From: Allonocardiopsis opalescens
GTDB taxonomy: Bacteria; Actinomycetota; Actinomycetes; Streptosporangiales; Streptosporangiaceae
DNA length: 64,000 bases
Assembly: GCF_003002095.1 (NCBI RefSeq)
Contig: NZ_PVZC01000004.1
Span: 372,001-436,000 of the forward strand
Direction of reading: 5' to 3'
Shown one piece after another: positions 1-9,663 of the stretch. The position numbers and the translations under genes were made by a program. The notes under the pieces are model-generated. The model searched no databases and was not told where the DNA came from. It worked only from the letters and a program-made list of their open reading frames with translations. The number at the start of each line of letters is the position of its first letter. Within the stretch, counting starts at the first letter, position 1.

Positions 1-197
1 ACCTGGGCGGCGGCCTCGGAGACGGGCGGGGTGGGCTGCTGGAGGTGGGCGAGGCGTTCGGCGACGCGCTGGTCGATGATGTGGTCGAGGCGGTCGGCGA
101 GGGATTCGGCGATCTCGGTCTCGTACTCGCGGCCGAGGCTTTCGCGGGCGGCCAGGGAGGCGGCGACCTCGTCGCGCGGCACGTTGGCTTGCGTCAT
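1..197 (-). CDS. Hypothetical protein, N-terminal part only, paralogue of the next gene
   Basis: The gene starts with ATG at 197 and runs off the left edge, so only about 65 residues are visible. These include an acidic/helical segment (DEVAASLAARESLGREYET, then a stretch ending in IDQRVAERLAHL). The segment aligns by eye with residues 15-60 of the protein encoded just downstream at 239-622, which makes the two tandem paralogues. That relative carries two C-terminal membrane helices, so this copy may have them too, beyond the edge. No function is recognised. Confidence 0.6.
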   Translation of the reverse strand, partial: MTQANVPRDEVAASLAARESLGREYETEIAESLADRLDHIIDQRVAERLAHLQQPTPPVSEAAAQ

Positions 198-238
198 ATC
201 GTGATTATCCGGTACTGGGGCGGTGGTGGGAAGGCGGG

Positions 239-622
239 TCAGCGGTCGGCGCCCCACACGGTGACGAGGTAGAAGCCGATGATGCCGGCGAAGGCGACGA
301 GGACTCCGGCGCCGTCGGCGACGTAGCCGCCGACGATGGTGACGGGGATGGCGGCGACCAGGCACAGGATGCCCATGACGAGGCGCAGCACGGAGCCGTC
401 GACGCGTCTGCGCTGGGTGGGGTGGGCGGTGGTCTTGATCTGGGTGAGCTGGTGGGCGACCTCGGCGCGCACCCGGGCGTCGATGGCGGCCTCCAGGTGT
501 TCGGCGAGGGAGGCGGCGACGGCGTCGTCGTAGTCGGGGCCGAGTTCGCGGCTGGTCTTGAGCGAGGTGGCGATGTCGTCGGTGGGCAGGTGGGCGGTGG
601 TGCGGGCGGGCACGGTCGTCAT
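239..622 (-). CDS. Small protein with soluble helical head and two C-terminal membrane helices
   Basis: This is a 127-residue protein with an ATG start at 622. Residues about 15-60 form a charged helical region (TSRELGPDYDDAV followed by IDARVRAEVAHQL), which is a pattern seen in many uncharacterised actinobacterial membrane proteins. Residues about 75-95 (LRLVMGILCLVAAIPVTIVG) and 100-120 (AGVLVAFAGIIGFYLVTVWG) are membrane helices. It lies downstream of a sigma-factor gene on the same strand but is separated from it by a strong hairpin, so it is probably transcribed independently. The function is unknown. The upstream-edge gene at 1-197 is its paralogue. Confidence 0.7.
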   Translation of the reverse strand: MTTVPARTTAHLPTDDIATSLKTSRELGPDYDDAVAASLAEHLEAAIDARVRAEVAHQLTQIKTTAHPTQRRRVDGSVLRLVMGILCLVAAIPVTIVGGYVADGAGVLVAFAGIIGFYLVTVWGADR

Positions 623-721
623 GGGGTCCAGTATCGGGCGGGTGGGGGGGGGCGCGCAGGGCGCGCGGCGCGATCTCGGGGTTAGTTCGGGGGCGCCCCT
701 GAGGCGCGGTCGGGGTGTGCG

Positions 722-756
722 AAGGCCCCGCCGGGCGGTGGGCTCGGCGGGGCCTT
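722..756 (-). terminator. Intrinsic terminator after the sigma-factor gene
   Basis: This is a perfect 12-bp stem (arms 722-733 AAGGCCCCGCCG and 745-756) with an 11-nt loop, 15 nt downstream of the sigma-factor stop. It ends in AA/TT pairs that put a short U run at the 3' side on the minus strand. Confidence 0.85.
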
Positions 757-771
757 GCGGTCGGGCGGGTG

Positions 772-2019
772 TCAGCTGGCGAAGTCCAGCAGCGGCCGGG
801 CGCGGCTGGGGTGGCGCAGCTTGGACAGGGACTGCTTCTCCAGTTGGCGGATGCGCTCGCGGGTCAGGCCCAGGTGCTTGCCGATCTCGTCGAGGGTGCG
901 GGGCCGGCCGTCGATGAGGCCGAAGCGCAGCGACATGATGGTGGCCTCGCGCGGTTCGAGGTCCTCCAGCGCCTTGCGGAGCTGGTCGGCCATGAGCTGG
1001 CGGTCGACGACCTCGGAGGCTTCGGCGGCGTCGATGTCCTCGATGAGGTCGCCGATGCGGGTCTCGCCGTCCTCGCCGATGGTGGAGTCGAGGCTGATGG
1101 GCTGGCGGGTGATGCGCAGCAGTTCCTCGATCTGGGCCGGGGTGCGGTCCAGTTCCAGGGCGAGTTCCTCGGGTGTGGGTTCGCGGCCCAGGGTCTGGTG
1201 CATGTCGCGTTCGAGGCGGCTGACCTTGCTGAGCAGTTCCAGGACGTGCACGGGCAGCCGGATGGTGCGGGCGGAGTCGGCGAAGCCGCGCTGGATGGCC
1301 TGGCGGATCCACCACATGGCGTAGGTGGAGAACTTGAAGCCCTTGGTGTAGTCGAACTTCTCCACGGCGCGGATGAGGCCGAGGTTGCCCTCCTGGACGA
1401 CGTCGAGGAGGGACAGGCCGCGGTCGCTGTACTTCTTGGCGACGGAGACCACGAGCCGGAGGTTGGCCTCCAGCATGTGGGACTTGGCGCGGCGGCCGTC
1501 CTCGACCAGCCAGTGCAGTTCCTCGTCGGTGACGGGGGCGCCCTCGGCGTCGGGGTTGTCCAGCCGGTATTCGGCGTAGAGGCCGGCTTCGATGCGCTTG
1601 GCGAGTCCGACCTCCTCTTCGGCGGTCAGCAGCTGGCGGCGGCCGATGGCCTTGAGGTAGGTGTGGACGGAGTCGCCCATGGCGGGCGACTGGTCGTCGA
1701 GGTCGGCTTCGTTGTCGTCGGCTTCGGCGCGCAGCTGCTCGGTGACGGCGGCCTCGGCCTCGGCCGGGGTCTGGGTGTCCCCGGGGGTGTCCGGGGTGGA
1801 TGTGTCGCTCTCGTTGGCCAGCTGTACGCCGGCGTCGGTCAGCTCGCGCAGGATCGAGCGGCCCTCCGAGGCGGTGATGCCTGCGGCGGAGAACGCTGTT
1901 CGCAGCTCCACGAGGGACAGGTGCCCCTGGGAGCGCCCCCGCGCGATCAGTTCGTCCAGTGCCTGGGTGGCGGCCGCCTCCAGGGACGCCGCGCGCGGCG
2001 CCAGGGCGATCTTCGACAT
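772..2019 (-). CDS. Primary-like sigma-70 factor of RNA polymerase (HrdB/SigB group)
   Basis: This 415-residue sigma-70 protein directs core RNA polymerase to housekeeping-type promoters. A short helical N-terminus resembles region 1.1. Region 1.2 starts near residue 117 (SVHTYLKAIGR). Region 2 is present in full (NLRLVVSVAKKYSDRG, then FKFSTYAMWWIRQAI), so the -10 recognition and melting residues are intact. Regions 3 and 4 follow, with the -35-binding helix-turn-helix near the C-terminus (LDEIGKHLGLTRERIRQLE). The ATG at 2019 is preceded by GGGAGGGAGG, which decides against the in-frame upstream ATG at 2106. At 415 residues it is shorter than the usual HrdB. It could be the principal sigma factor or a group-2 paralogue; the sequence alone does not decide. 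Confidence 0.93.
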   Translation of the reverse strand: MSKIALAPRAASLEAAATQALDELIARGRSQGHLSLVELRTAFSAAGITASEGRSILRELTDAGVQLANESDTSTPDTPGDTQTPAEAEAAVTEQLRAEADDNEADLDDQSPAMGDSVHTYLKAIGRRQLLTAEEEVGLAKRIEAGLYAEYRLDNPDAEGAPVTDEELHWLVEDGRRAKSHMLEANLRLVVSVAKKYSDRGLSLLDVVQEGNLGLIRAVEKFDYTKGFKFSTYAMWWIRQAIQRGFADSARTIRLPVHVLELLSKVSRLERDMHQTLGREPTPEELALELDRTPAQIEELLRITRQPISLDSTIGEDGETRIGDLIEDIDAAEASEVVDRQLMADQLRKALEDLEPREATIMSLRFGLIDGRPRTLDEIGKHLGLTRERIRQLEKQSLSKLRHPSRARPLLDFAS

Positions 2020-2243
2020 GAGGGGCACCTCCCTCCCTTCAACGGCTTGAAGTGGCGCGCCCCTCGGGTCCGCCGGGCCGGTGGTCCCGCGCGCCAATAT
2101 GTCCAACGCTCGGGGTGGTCAGATGTTCCCCGTAGTCTCCACACCCCGGGCGGAAGTGGCCTAGATCACGCTCCGGATCGTTGTGTTGGGGCGGGTGGAT
2201 CGCATAATGGCCGCTTCCCGGGGCGGGGGTGGGGCATGCGGGG

Positions 2244-3461
2244 TCAGGCGGGGCGGGGGGTGCGGCGCAGGGCGGCCAGGTCGGGTTTGCCCGAGGGCAG
2301 CAGCGGCAGGGCGTCCCGCAGTTCCAGTTCGCGGGGGGCGGCGTAGCGGGGGAGGGTGGCGGCGGTGTGCTCGCGCAGTTCGGTGAGGGTGGGGGGGGGG
2401 CCGCGGGGGACGACGACGGCGGTGACGCGCTGCCCCCACTCGGGGTCGGGGCGGCCCACGACGGCGACCTCGGCGACGCGGGGGTGGGCGGCCAGGGCGG
2501 CGGCGACCTGGCCGGCGGCGACCTTGCGGCCGCCGGTGGTGATGACGTCGTCGCTGCGCCCGGCCACCGCCAGGCGGCCGGCCTGGAGGGCGCCGAGGTC
2601 GGCGGTGCGCAGCCAGGGGCCGTCGCGGTGGGCGGCGGTGAGGTCGGGGCGCAGCCGGTAGCCGGAGAACAGGACGGGGCCGCCCAGCAGCACGGTGCCC
2701 AGGGGTGTGTCGGGGGCGCGGGGGGTGAGTTCGGTGGGCGGGTCGGCGGGGGCGCCGGTGTGGACGGCGACGCGCACACCGTCCAGGGGGGTGCCGTCGT
2801 AGACGCAGCCGCCGCAGGTCTCGGTCATGCCGTAGGTGGTGGTGAGGGTGGCGCCCAGGGCGCGGGCGCGCTGGAGGAGGGCGGGTGGGGCGGCGGCGCC
2901 GCCCACCACGATGGAGGCCAGCCCCGACAGGTCGGCGCCGGCCTCGGTGAGGCGGTGCAGCTGGGTGGGGACGAGGGAGGCGTGGCGGGCGCCGGCGGCC
3001 AGGGCGGCGTCGAGGTCCAGGCGGCGCTGGAAGACGGGGGCGGCGCCGGCGAGCAGGCAGCGCACCAGCACCTGCAGGCCGGCGATGTGGTCGGCGGGCA
3101 GGGCGCACAGCCAGGGTTCGCCGGGGCGGGCGCCGAGGCGGTCCAGGGAGGCGCGGGCGGAGTGCTTGAGGGCGGCCGCGGTCAGCTCCACCCCCTTGGG
3201 GGGGCCGGTGGAGCCGGAGGTGGCGACGACGGCGGCGACCTCGGGGTCCACGCCGACGGCGCCGGGCAGCCGGCGCAGCCCGTCGGGGGTGTGGGCGGCG
3301 GCCGGGCGCATCGCCTCCAGGACGGCGCGCACGCGGGCGGCGGGCAGGTCGGGGGAGACGACGAGGAGGGCGGGGCCGGTGCCGTCCAGGGCGGCGGCCA
3401 GGTGGGTGAGCAGCTGAGGGCCGGCCGCCGCCACGTGGGCGTGCAGCGGGCGGGAGGTCAT
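2244..3461 (-). CDS. menE: o-Succinylbenzoate-CoA ligase, MenE
   Basis: This is a 405-residue ANL-superfamily adenylating enzyme that activates o-succinylbenzoate to its CoA thioester in menaquinone synthesis. The P-loop-like signature TSGSTGPPKG lies near residue 80. The aromatic/adenine motif TTYGMTETCGG, the hinge region (LRTADLGAL then RSDDVITTGGRKV) and the C-terminal catalytic lysine (LPSGKPD) are all present. It is divergent from menB, with 182 bp between the starts. The context and the short length typical of MenE separate it from general acyl-CoA synthetases. Confidence 0.93.
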   Translation of the reverse strand: MTSRPLHAHVAAAGPQLLTHLAAALDGTGPALLVVSPDLPAARVRAVLEAMRPAAAHTPDGLRRLPGAVGVDPEVAAVVATSGSTGPPKGVELTAAALKHSARASLDRLGARPGEPWLCALPADHIAGLQVLVRCLLAGAAPVFQRRLDLDAALAAGARHASLVPTQLHRLTEAGADLSGLASIVVGGAAAPPALLQRARALGATLTTTYGMTETCGGCVYDGTPLDGVRVAVHTGAPADPPTELTPRAPDTPLGTVLLGGPVLFSGYRLRPDLTAAHRDGPWLRTADLGALQAGRLAVAGRSDDVITTGGRKVAAGQVAAALAAHPRVAEVAVVGRPDPEWGQRVTAVVVPRGPPPTLTELREHTAATLPRYAAPRELELRDALPLLPSGKPDLAALRRTPRPA

Positions 3462-3643
3462 GGTCGCCGAGCCTATCCCAGGCGCCGGGGGGCCGGGCGG
3501 GGCGGGCGGGGGCGTGGCGGCGAAGGGGTGTCGGGCCGTTTGTAAGGTGGGGCAGGCAGAAGCGGGCGGCGCCGACCAGGGGCGACCCGGGCGGTGCGGC
3601 CGGTCTGCGACACCGGTACCGGGAACGGAAATGAGGGCTGACC

Positions 3644-4483
3644 GTGAGCGGCGTGATCGCCTGGAAACCGTCGGGGGACTACACCGACATCGTGTACGAG
3701 ACGGCCGAGGGCATCGCCAAGATCACCATCAACCGGCCCGAGGTGCACAACGCGTTTCGGCCGCAGACCCTGTTCGAGTTGCAGCACGCGTTCAACGTGG
3801 CGCGCGACGACTCCGAGGTGGGGGTGGTGATCCTCACCGGGGCGGGTGAGCGGGCGTTCTGCTCGGGCGGCGACCAGAAGATCCGCGGCGACGACGGGTA
3901 CCTGGGCGATGACGCGGTGGCGCGCCAGGGCATCGGGCGGCTGAACGTGCTGGACCTGCAGGTGCAGATCAGGCGGCTGCCCAAGCCGGTGGTGGCGATG
4001 GTCGCCGGGTACGCCATCGGCGGCGGCCACGTGCTGCACGTGTGCTGCGACCTGACGATCGCGGCCGACAACGCCCGCTTCGGGCAGACCGGCCCCAAGG
4101 TGGGGTCCTTCGACGGCGGGTACGGGGCGTGGCTGCTGGCGGAGACGGTGGGGCTGAAGAAGGCGCGGGAGATCTGGTACCTGTGCCGCCAGTACGACGC
4201 CCAGGAGGCGCTGGCGATGGGGCTGGTGAACACGGTGGTGCCGCTGGCGGAGCTGGAGGCCGAGACGGTGGCGTGGGCGCGGGAGATGCTGGAGAAGTCG
4301 CCGCTGGCGCTGCGGATGATCAAGGGGGCGATCAACGCGGTCAGCGACGGGGCGGCCGGTATGCAGCAGTTCGCCGGGGACGCCACGATGCTGTACTACA
4401 TGTCGGAGGAGGCCCAGGAGGGCCGCGACGCGTTCAAAGAGAAGCGGCGCCCGGACTTCGGCCGGTTCCCGCGGCGCCCGTGA
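3644..4483 (+). CDS. menB: 1,4-Dihydroxy-2-naphthoyl-CoA synthase, MenB
   Basis: This is a 279-residue crotonase-fold enzyme that closes the second ring of the naphthoquinone from o-succinylbenzoyl-CoA. It shows the MenB-specific [10 protein letters not shown] motif, the oxyanion-hole glycines ([11 protein letters not shown]) and VGSFDGGYG with the catalytic aspartate. The C-terminal block [15 protein letters not shown] is typical of the family. The start is GTG at 3644. It is the first gene of a menB-menC-menD run whose junctions are both 4-nt GTGA overlaps. Confidence 0.95.
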   Translation: MSGVIAWKPSGDYTDIVYETAEGIAKITINRPEVHNAFRPQTLFELQHAFNVARDDSEVGVVILTGAGERAFCSGGDQKIRGDDGYLGDDAVARQGIGRLNVLDLQVQIRRLPKPVVAMVAGYAIGGGHVLHVCCDLTIAADNARFGQTGPKVGSFDGGYGAWLLAETVGLKKAREIWYLCRQYDAQEALAMGLVNTVVPLAELEAETVAWAREMLEKSPLALRMIKGAINAVSDGAAGMQQFAGDATMLYYMSEEAQEGRDAFKEKRRPDFGRFPRRP

Positions 4484-5457
4484 GGCCGCCCGGCCCGCTG
4501 GAGTTCTCGGTGGCGCTGCGCGGCCCGCTGCGGTCGCTGGTGCGCCGCGAGGGGGTGCTGGTGGCGGGCGCGGCGGGGTGGGGGGAGTTCTCGCCGCTGC
4601 CCGGCGCCGACCCTTGGGAGGCGGCGCGGTGCGCGGCGGCGGCCCGGGAGGCCGCCGAGGAGGGCTGGCCGGCGCCGGTGCGCTCCCGGGTGCCGGTCAA
4701 CGCCACCGTTGCGGCCGTGGGGCCCGAGGCGGCGGCGGGTTTGGCGAAGCGGGCGGCCGCGTCGGGCTGCCTGGTGGTGAAGGTGAAGGTCGCCGAGCCC
4801 GGGCAGGGGGAGGCCGACGACCTCGCCCGCCTGGAGGCGGTGCGCGACGCGCTGGGGCCCGCCGGCAGGGTGCGGGTGGACGCCAACGGCGGCTGGGGGG
4901 TGGAGCGGGCGGTGCGGATGATCCGGCTGCTGGACCGCTTCGGCCTGGAGTACGTGGAGCAGCCCTGCGCCACCGCCCGGGAGTTGGCGGCGGTGCGGCG
5001 CGCGGTGGACGTGCCGGTGGCGGCCGATGAGTCGGTGCGCACCGCCGCCGACGCCGCGCGGGTGGCGGCTTTGGCGGCGGCCGACGTCGTGGTGCTCAAG
5101 ACGGCGCCGCTGGGCGGGGTGCGGGCCGGTCTGCGGGCGGCGGAGGCGTGCGGGCTGCCGGTGGTGGTGTCCAGCTGCGTGGAGACCTCGGTCGGCCTGG
5201 CCGCGGGGGTGGCGCTGGCCGCCGCGCTGCCCGAACTGCCCTACGCGTGCGGGCTGGGCACCGCGTCGCTGCTGGCGGAGGATGTGGCGGTGCCGCCGCT
5301 GGCGCCGGTGGGCGGGTATATCGCGGCCGGGCGACCGGTCGCCCCTGATCCCGCGCGGGTCGCGGCGTGCGCGCCCGTTGCGGCGCGGCGGGGGCGGTTG
5401 GTGGCCGCGTGGCGGGCGGCCGGCGAGCAGGCGGCGCACGCCGGGGCGGGCCGGTGA
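4480..5457 (+). CDS. menC: o-Succinylbenzoate synthase, MenC
   Basis: This is a 325-residue enolase-superfamily enzyme that dehydrates SHCHC to o-succinylbenzoate. The metal and acid/base residues can be followed: VVKVKV (KxK lysines), VDANGGW (metal Asp), YVEQPC (metal Glu), AADESV (metal Asp) and LKTAPLGGV (second catalytic Lys). The GTG start at 4480 overlaps the menB stop (GTGA), so translation is coupled. It is somewhat shorter than enterobacterial MenC, as usual for actinobacteria. Confidence 0.93.
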   Translation: MRPPGPLEFSVALRGPLRSLVRREGVLVAGAAGWGEFSPLPGADPWEAARCAAAAREAAEEGWPAPVRSRVPVNATVAAVGPEAAAGLAKRAAASGCLVVKVKVAEPGQGEADDLARLEAVRDALGPAGRVRVDANGGWGVERAVRMIRLLDRFGLEYVEQPCATARELAAVRRAVDVPVAADESVRTAADAARVAALAAADVVVLKTAPLGGVRAGLRAAEACGLPVVVSSCVETSVGLAAGVALAAALPELPYACGLGTASLLAEDVAVPPLAPVGGYIAAGRPVAPDPARVAACAPVAARRGRLVAAWRAAGEQAAHAGAGR

Positions 5458-7130
5458 ACCCCTCCACGGCGCTGGCGCGGGTGCTGGCCGACGAACTGGC
5501 GCGGCTGGGGCTGCGCGAGGCGGTGATCGCGCCGGGTTCGCGCTCCACTCCGCTGGCGATGGCGCTGGCCGCCCACCCCCGGGTGCGGGTGCACGTGCGC
5601 ATCGACGAGCGCAGCGCCGCGTTCTGCGCCCTGGGGCTGGCGCGGGCGTCGGGCCGCCCGGCCGCGGTGGTGTGCACCTCGGGGACGGCCGCCGCGAACC
5701 TGCACCCGGCGGCGGTGGAGGCCGGCCAGGCCGGGGTGGGGCTGCTGCTGCTCACCGCCGACCGCCCTCCGGAGCTGCGCGACACCGGCGCCAACCAGGC
5801 CGTGGACCAGATCCGGATGTTCGGGTCGGCGGTGCGCTGGTTCAGCGAGGTGGGCGTCCCCGAGGAGCGGCCCGGGATGGTGGGGTACTGGCGGTCGCTG
5901 GCCGGGCGGGCGTGGGGGTGGGCGGCCGGCGCCGACCCCGGGCCCGTGCACCTCAACATCGCGCTGCGCGACCCCCTGGTGCCCGACGGCGACCCCTCCT
6001 GGGTGGAGCCGCTGGACGGGCGTCCGGGCGGCGCGCCCTGGACCGCGCCCGAGCCGGTGCCCGAGGCGGCGGCGGTGGAGCTGCCCGCGGTGGAGCGCGG
6101 GGTGCTGGTGTGCGGGGACACCGGTGAGGACCCGGCGCCGTTCGTGGCCGCCGCGCACGCCGCCGGGTGGCCGGTGCTGGCCGAACCCACCGGCAATGCC
6201 CGCTACGGGCCCGCCGCCGTCGGCTCCTACCGGCACCTGCTGGCGGTGGCGGAGTTCGCGGCCGCGCACCGCCCCGAGGCGGTGGTGACGCTGGGGCGGG
6301 TGGGGCTGTCGCGGCAGGTGCTGGCCTACCTGCGCACCGCCGGCGTGCACGTGGCGTGCGGGGGCGGCCCCCGCTACGCCGACCCGGTGCGCACCGCGGC
6401 GTCGGTGGGGGCGGGGCGGGCGCGGGTGGTGGTGCCCGGGCGGCGCCGCGGGTCGGGGGCGTGGCTGGCGTCCTGGCAGCGCGCCGACGCCGCGGCGCGG
6501 GCCGCCGTGGACGCCGAACTGGACGCCGGCGGGCTGAGCGAACCGCGGCTGGCCCGCGACCTGGTCGCGGCGCTGCCCGAGGGGTCGCTGCTGGTGGCGG
6601 GCTCCTCCATGCCGGTGCGCGACCTCGACGGCTACGCCCGCCCCCGCACCGGGGTGCGGGTGATCGGCAACCGGGGGGCCAGCGGCATCGACGGGCTGGT
6701 GTCGACCGCCGTGGGCGCCGCCCTGGCCCACCAGGCCGCCGGCGGGGGGCGGGCCTTCGCGCTGCTGGGCGACCTCACCTTGCTGCACGACCAGAACGGG
6801 CTGCTGCTGGGGCCGGGCGAGGAGCGCCCCGACCTGGTGGTGGTGGTCGCCAACAACGACGGCGGCGGGATCTTCTCCACGCTGGAGCAGGCCGAACACC
6901 CCCAGGTGTTCGAGCGCCTGTTCGGCACTCCCCACGGGGTGGGTGCGGACCGGGTCGCCGCCATGGCCGGCTGGCCCCATCTGCTCCTCGACCACCCCAA
7001 GCAGCTGCCCGACGCCCTCGCCGAACCCGGCCCCCGCCTGGTGGAGGCCCGCACCGACCGCGTCGGGCAGGCCGCGTTGCGCGCCCGCGTCCAGCAGGCG
7101 GTGGCGGCGGCGGTGCGCGACATGGAGTGA
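5454..7130 (+). CDS. menD: SEPHCHC synthase, MenD
   Basis: This is a 558-residue thiamine-diphosphate enzyme that joins isochorismate and 2-oxoglutarate at the first committed step of menaquinone synthesis. The N-terminal Pyr domain has SRSTPLAMAL and HVRIDERSAAF, the latter carrying the glutamate that activates ThDP. The C-terminal PP domain has the Mg/ThDP motif GDLTLLHDQNGLL and NNDGGGIFS. The GTG start at 5454 overlaps the menC stop by 4 nt. It is convergent with the isochorismate synthase gene that supplies its substrate. Confidence 0.95.
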   Translation: MNPSTALARVLADELARLGLREAVIAPGSRSTPLAMALAAHPRVRVHVRIDERSAAFCALGLARASGRPAAVVCTSGTAAANLHPAAVEAGQAGVGLLLLTADRPPELRDTGANQAVDQIRMFGSAVRWFSEVGVPEERPGMVGYWRSLAGRAWGWAAGADPGPVHLNIALRDPLVPDGDPSWVEPLDGRPGGAPWTAPEPVPEAAAVELPAVERGVLVCGDTGEDPAPFVAAAHAAGWPVLAEPTGNARYGPAAVGSYRHLLAVAEFAAAHRPEAVVTLGRVGLSRQVLAYLRTAGVHVACGGGPRYADPVRTAASVGAGRARVVVPGRRRGSGAWLASWQRADAAARAAVDAELDAGGLSEPRLARDLVAALPEGSLLVAGSSMPVRDLDGYARPRTGVRVIGNRGASGIDGLVSTAVGAALAHQAAGGGRAFALLGDLTLLHDQNGLLLGPGEERPDLVVVVANNDGGGIFSTLEQAEHPQVFERLFGTPHGVGADRVAAMAGWPHLLLDHPKQLPDALAEPGPRLVEARTDRVGQAALRARVQQAVAAAVRDME

Positions 7131-7195
7131 GGGGGGCACCGGCGGCGGCCGCCGCGTTCCTCCGGTGTGCGCTGCGAGGTCGGGCTGGTGGCGGA

Positions 7196-8455
7196 CTAGC
7201 CGGTCAGGGCGTCGGCCATGACGCGGAACTTGTTGTCGGCCTCGGCGAGTTCGGCGGCCGGATCGGAGTCGGCGACGATGCCGCAGCCGGCGAACAGGCG
7301 CGCGGTGGGGCCGTCGATGTGGGCGCAGCGCAGCGCGATGCCCCACTCGCCGTCGCCGCGCTGGTCCACCCAGCCCACCGGGCCCGCGTAGCGGCCGCGC
7401 CCCATGCCCTCCAGTTCGCGGATGGCCTCCAGGGCGGCCGGGGTGGGGGTGCCGCACACCGCGGCGGTGGGGTGCAGGGCGGCGGCCACCGACAGGGCGG
7501 TGCGGTCGGCGGCCAGGGTGCCGTGCACCGGGGTGGCCAGGTGCTGGACGTTGGCCAGGCGCAGCAGCCGGGGACGGTCGGCGATGTCCAGGTCGGCGCA
7601 CAGCGGCGCCAGGGCGGTGCGCACCGACTCCACCGCGTAGCGGTGCTCCTCGGCGTCCTTGGCGGAGGCGGCCAGCCGCTCGGCCAGCGCCCGGTCCTCG
7701 GAGGGGCCGGCGCCGCGCGGGCTGGTGCCCGCCAGCACCAGCGCCTCCACCGAGCGGCCGGACCGGCGCACCAGCAGCTCGGGGGTGGCGCCCACCAGGC
7801 CGTCCACGGCGAAGGTGTAGCAGTCGGGATGGCGGCGGGCCAGGCGGTCCAGCAGGGCGCGCTCGTCGATGGGGGCGTCGGCGCGGGCCAGCAGGTCGCG
7901 CGCCATCACCACCTTGTCCAGGCCGCCGGAGCGGATCCGCGCCACCGCGGCGGCCACCGCGCCGCGCCACTGCTCGGCGGTGCGGGCCCCCGGCGACCAG
8001 CGCAGCGGACCCGGCGGGCGGGGGGCGTCCACCAGCGGGGCGGGCGGGGCGGCGGGGTGGGCGCCGATGGTGGTGAACCAGGCGCGGCCGCCGCGCCGCC
8101 CCAGCACCGCGGCCGGCACCTCCAGGACGGACCCGGCGTCGGCGGGGTCGAAGGTGAAGGAGCCGAAGGCCACCAGTCCGCTGCCGGGCACCTCCAGCGG
8201 GTCGTGCACCTCGGCCCGGTCCGCGAGCGCGGCCAGGCTGCGGGTCGCCGCGTCGAAGCGGTCGGCGCCACCGCCCGGTCGCACCCGTGCGGTGCGCCCC
8301 CAGGCCACCATGCCCTCGCCGCGGCGCAGCCACGCCGCCACCGGTCCGCGCGGCAGCCGCGCCGCCAGCGGCCCGGGGTCGCTCACCTCCACGGTGCGCA
8401 CCACCAGCGGCCCGGGCAGCGGATCAGGGGCGTCCCACGCGACACTCACGGTCAT
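7196..8455 (-). CDS. menF: Isochorismate synthase (MenF type)
   Basis: This is a 419-residue chorismate-utilising enzyme that converts chorismate to isochorismate, the substrate of MenD. Diagnostic blocks are LAGTSPRGAG, HPTAAVCGTPT, GRYAGPVGWVDQ (active-site loop), LFAGCGIVADSDP with metal-binding acids, and the C-terminal AEADNKFRVM. The start chosen is ATG at 8455; longer in-frame extensions are poorly conserved-looking and proline/arginine-rich. The family also includes salicylate and siderophore synthases, but the four neighbouring men genes favour the menaquinone role. Confidence 0.9.
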   Translation of the reverse strand: MTVSVAWDAPDPLPGPLVVRTVEVSDPGPLAARLPRGPVAAWLRRGEGMVAWGRTARVRPGGGADRFDAATRSLAALADRAEVHDPLEVPGSGLVAFGSFTFDPADAGSVLEVPAAVLGRRGGRAWFTTIGAHPAAPPAPLVDAPRPPGPLRWSPGARTAEQWRGAVAAAVARIRSGGLDKVVMARDLLARADAPIDERALLDRLARRHPDCYTFAVDGLVGATPELLVRRSGRSVEALVLAGTSPRGAGPSEDRALAERLAASAKDAEEHRYAVESVRTALAPLCADLDIADRPRLLRLANVQHLATPVHGTLAADRTALSVAAALHPTAAVCGTPTPAALEAIRELEGMGRGRYAGPVGWVDQRGDGEWGIALRCAHIDGPTARLFAGCGIVADSDPAAELAEADNKFRVMADALTG

Positions 8456-8595
8456 CCACTCTAGACGCGCCCGCCTGCCCCACCCGGCGGCGGCGTGCGC
8501 AAACCCCCTCACACCGCACCGCCGCACCCGTCACCCGCCCCTGCGGCGCACGTCACACCCCGGCCGTCTCCTTCGGGGCGGCGCGGCGCCGCCGG

Positions 8596-9663
8596 TCACA
8601 ACAGGGTCAGCTGGGTTGACTCGGGCTCGGGCGGCGGCGCGGGAGCCGCAGCCGGGGTCGGCGCGACGCCGCGGGCCACCGCGGTGGGGGTGGGGGCGGC
8701 GCGGCGGCCGACGCCGTGGCGGCGGGCCAGGATGCGCACCCGTTCGGCGATGCGCCGCTGGTAGGCGCGGGGCGCGTAGGCGCCCGACCCGTACAGCTGC
8801 CGGTAGCGGGGGACCAGGGCGGGGTGGTGCTCGGTGAGCCAGGCCGCGAACCACTCGCGGGCGCCGCCCGGGCGCAGGTGCAGCACGATCGGGGAGACGT
8901 GGGTGGCGCCCGCCTGCGCGGCCTGCCGCACCGCCGCCTCCAGTTGGGCGGGGGAGTCGCTGAGGTAGGGCACGACCGGGCCCATCAGCACCCCGCAGCC
9001 CACCCCGGCGTCGGTGAAGGCCGCGCACACCTCCAGGCGCTTGGCCGGGTGGGGGGCGCCGGGCTCCAGCAGCCGGGCCAGCTCGCGGTCCACCGAGCCC
9101 ACCGACACGTTGACGCTCACCGGGGCGGTGGTGGCGGCGTCGGCGATGAGTTCGAGGTCGCGCAGGATCAGGGAGCCCTTGGTGAGGATGGAGAAGGGCT
9201 GGCGGGCGTCGCGCAGCGCGGAGATGATGCCGGGCATCAGCCGGTAGCGGCCCTCGGCGCGCTGGTAGCAGTCGACGTTGGTGCCCATGGCGATGTGCTC
9301 GCCGGTGTAGCGCTCCCGCCAGGAGGGGGCGGCCAGCTCCTTGGCGGCCAGGGCGGGGGCGTTGACCTTCACCACGATCTGGGAGTCGAAGTCGCGGCCG
9401 GTGTCGAGGTCCAGGTAGCTGTGGCTGCGGCGCGCGAAGCAGTAGGTGCAGGCGTGGGAGCAGCCCCGGTAGGGGTTGATGGTGTACCCGAAGGGCACCC
9501 GGGAGGCGCCGGGCACCCGGTTGATGATGCTGCGGGCGTGCACTTCGTGGAAGGTCATGCCGCGGAACTCGGGGGTGTCAAAGGTGCGGGTGACGGCGGC
9601 CCGTTCGAACAGCGCGCCCGTGCCGTCGTCGGCCGCCCGCAGTTTGTCCCAGCGCATGCGCAC
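8596..9663 (-). CDS. Rv2578c-family radical SAM protein (SplB-like)
   Basis: This is a 355-residue radical SAM protein with the [4Fe-4S] motif CSHACTYC following NPYRGC, the signature of the COG1533/Rv2578c family related to spore photoproduct lyase. The TIM-barrel core runs to about residue 270. The C-terminus is a proline/alanine-rich tail that looks disordered. The ATG at 9663 gives MRMRWDKL, a typical family start. The reaction is not established for this family. It stands alone between convergent and divergent neighbours. Confidence 0.88.
   Translation of the reverse strand: MRMRWDKLRAADDGTGALFERAAVTRTFDTPEFRGMTFHEVHARSIINRVPGASRVPFGYTINPYRGCSHACTYCFARRSHSYLDLDTGRDFDSQIVVKVNAPALAAKELAAPSWRERYTGEHIAMGTNVDCYQRAEGRYRLMPGIISALRDARQPFSILTKGSLILRDLELIADAATTAPVSVNVSVGSVDRELARLLEPGAPHPAKRLEVCAAFTDAGVGCGVLMGPVVPYLSDSPAQLEAAVRQAAQAGATHVSPIVLHLRPGGAREWFAAWLTEHHPALVPRYRQLYGSGAYAPRAYQRRIAERVRILARRHGVGRRAAPTPTAVARGVAPTPAAAPAPPPEPESTQLTLL

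Noticed and set aside
5241-8333. Open frame of 1030 codons on the minus strand
   Set aside because: It runs antisense through menC and menD and out of frame through the isochorismate synthase gene. Composition is typical of shadow frames.
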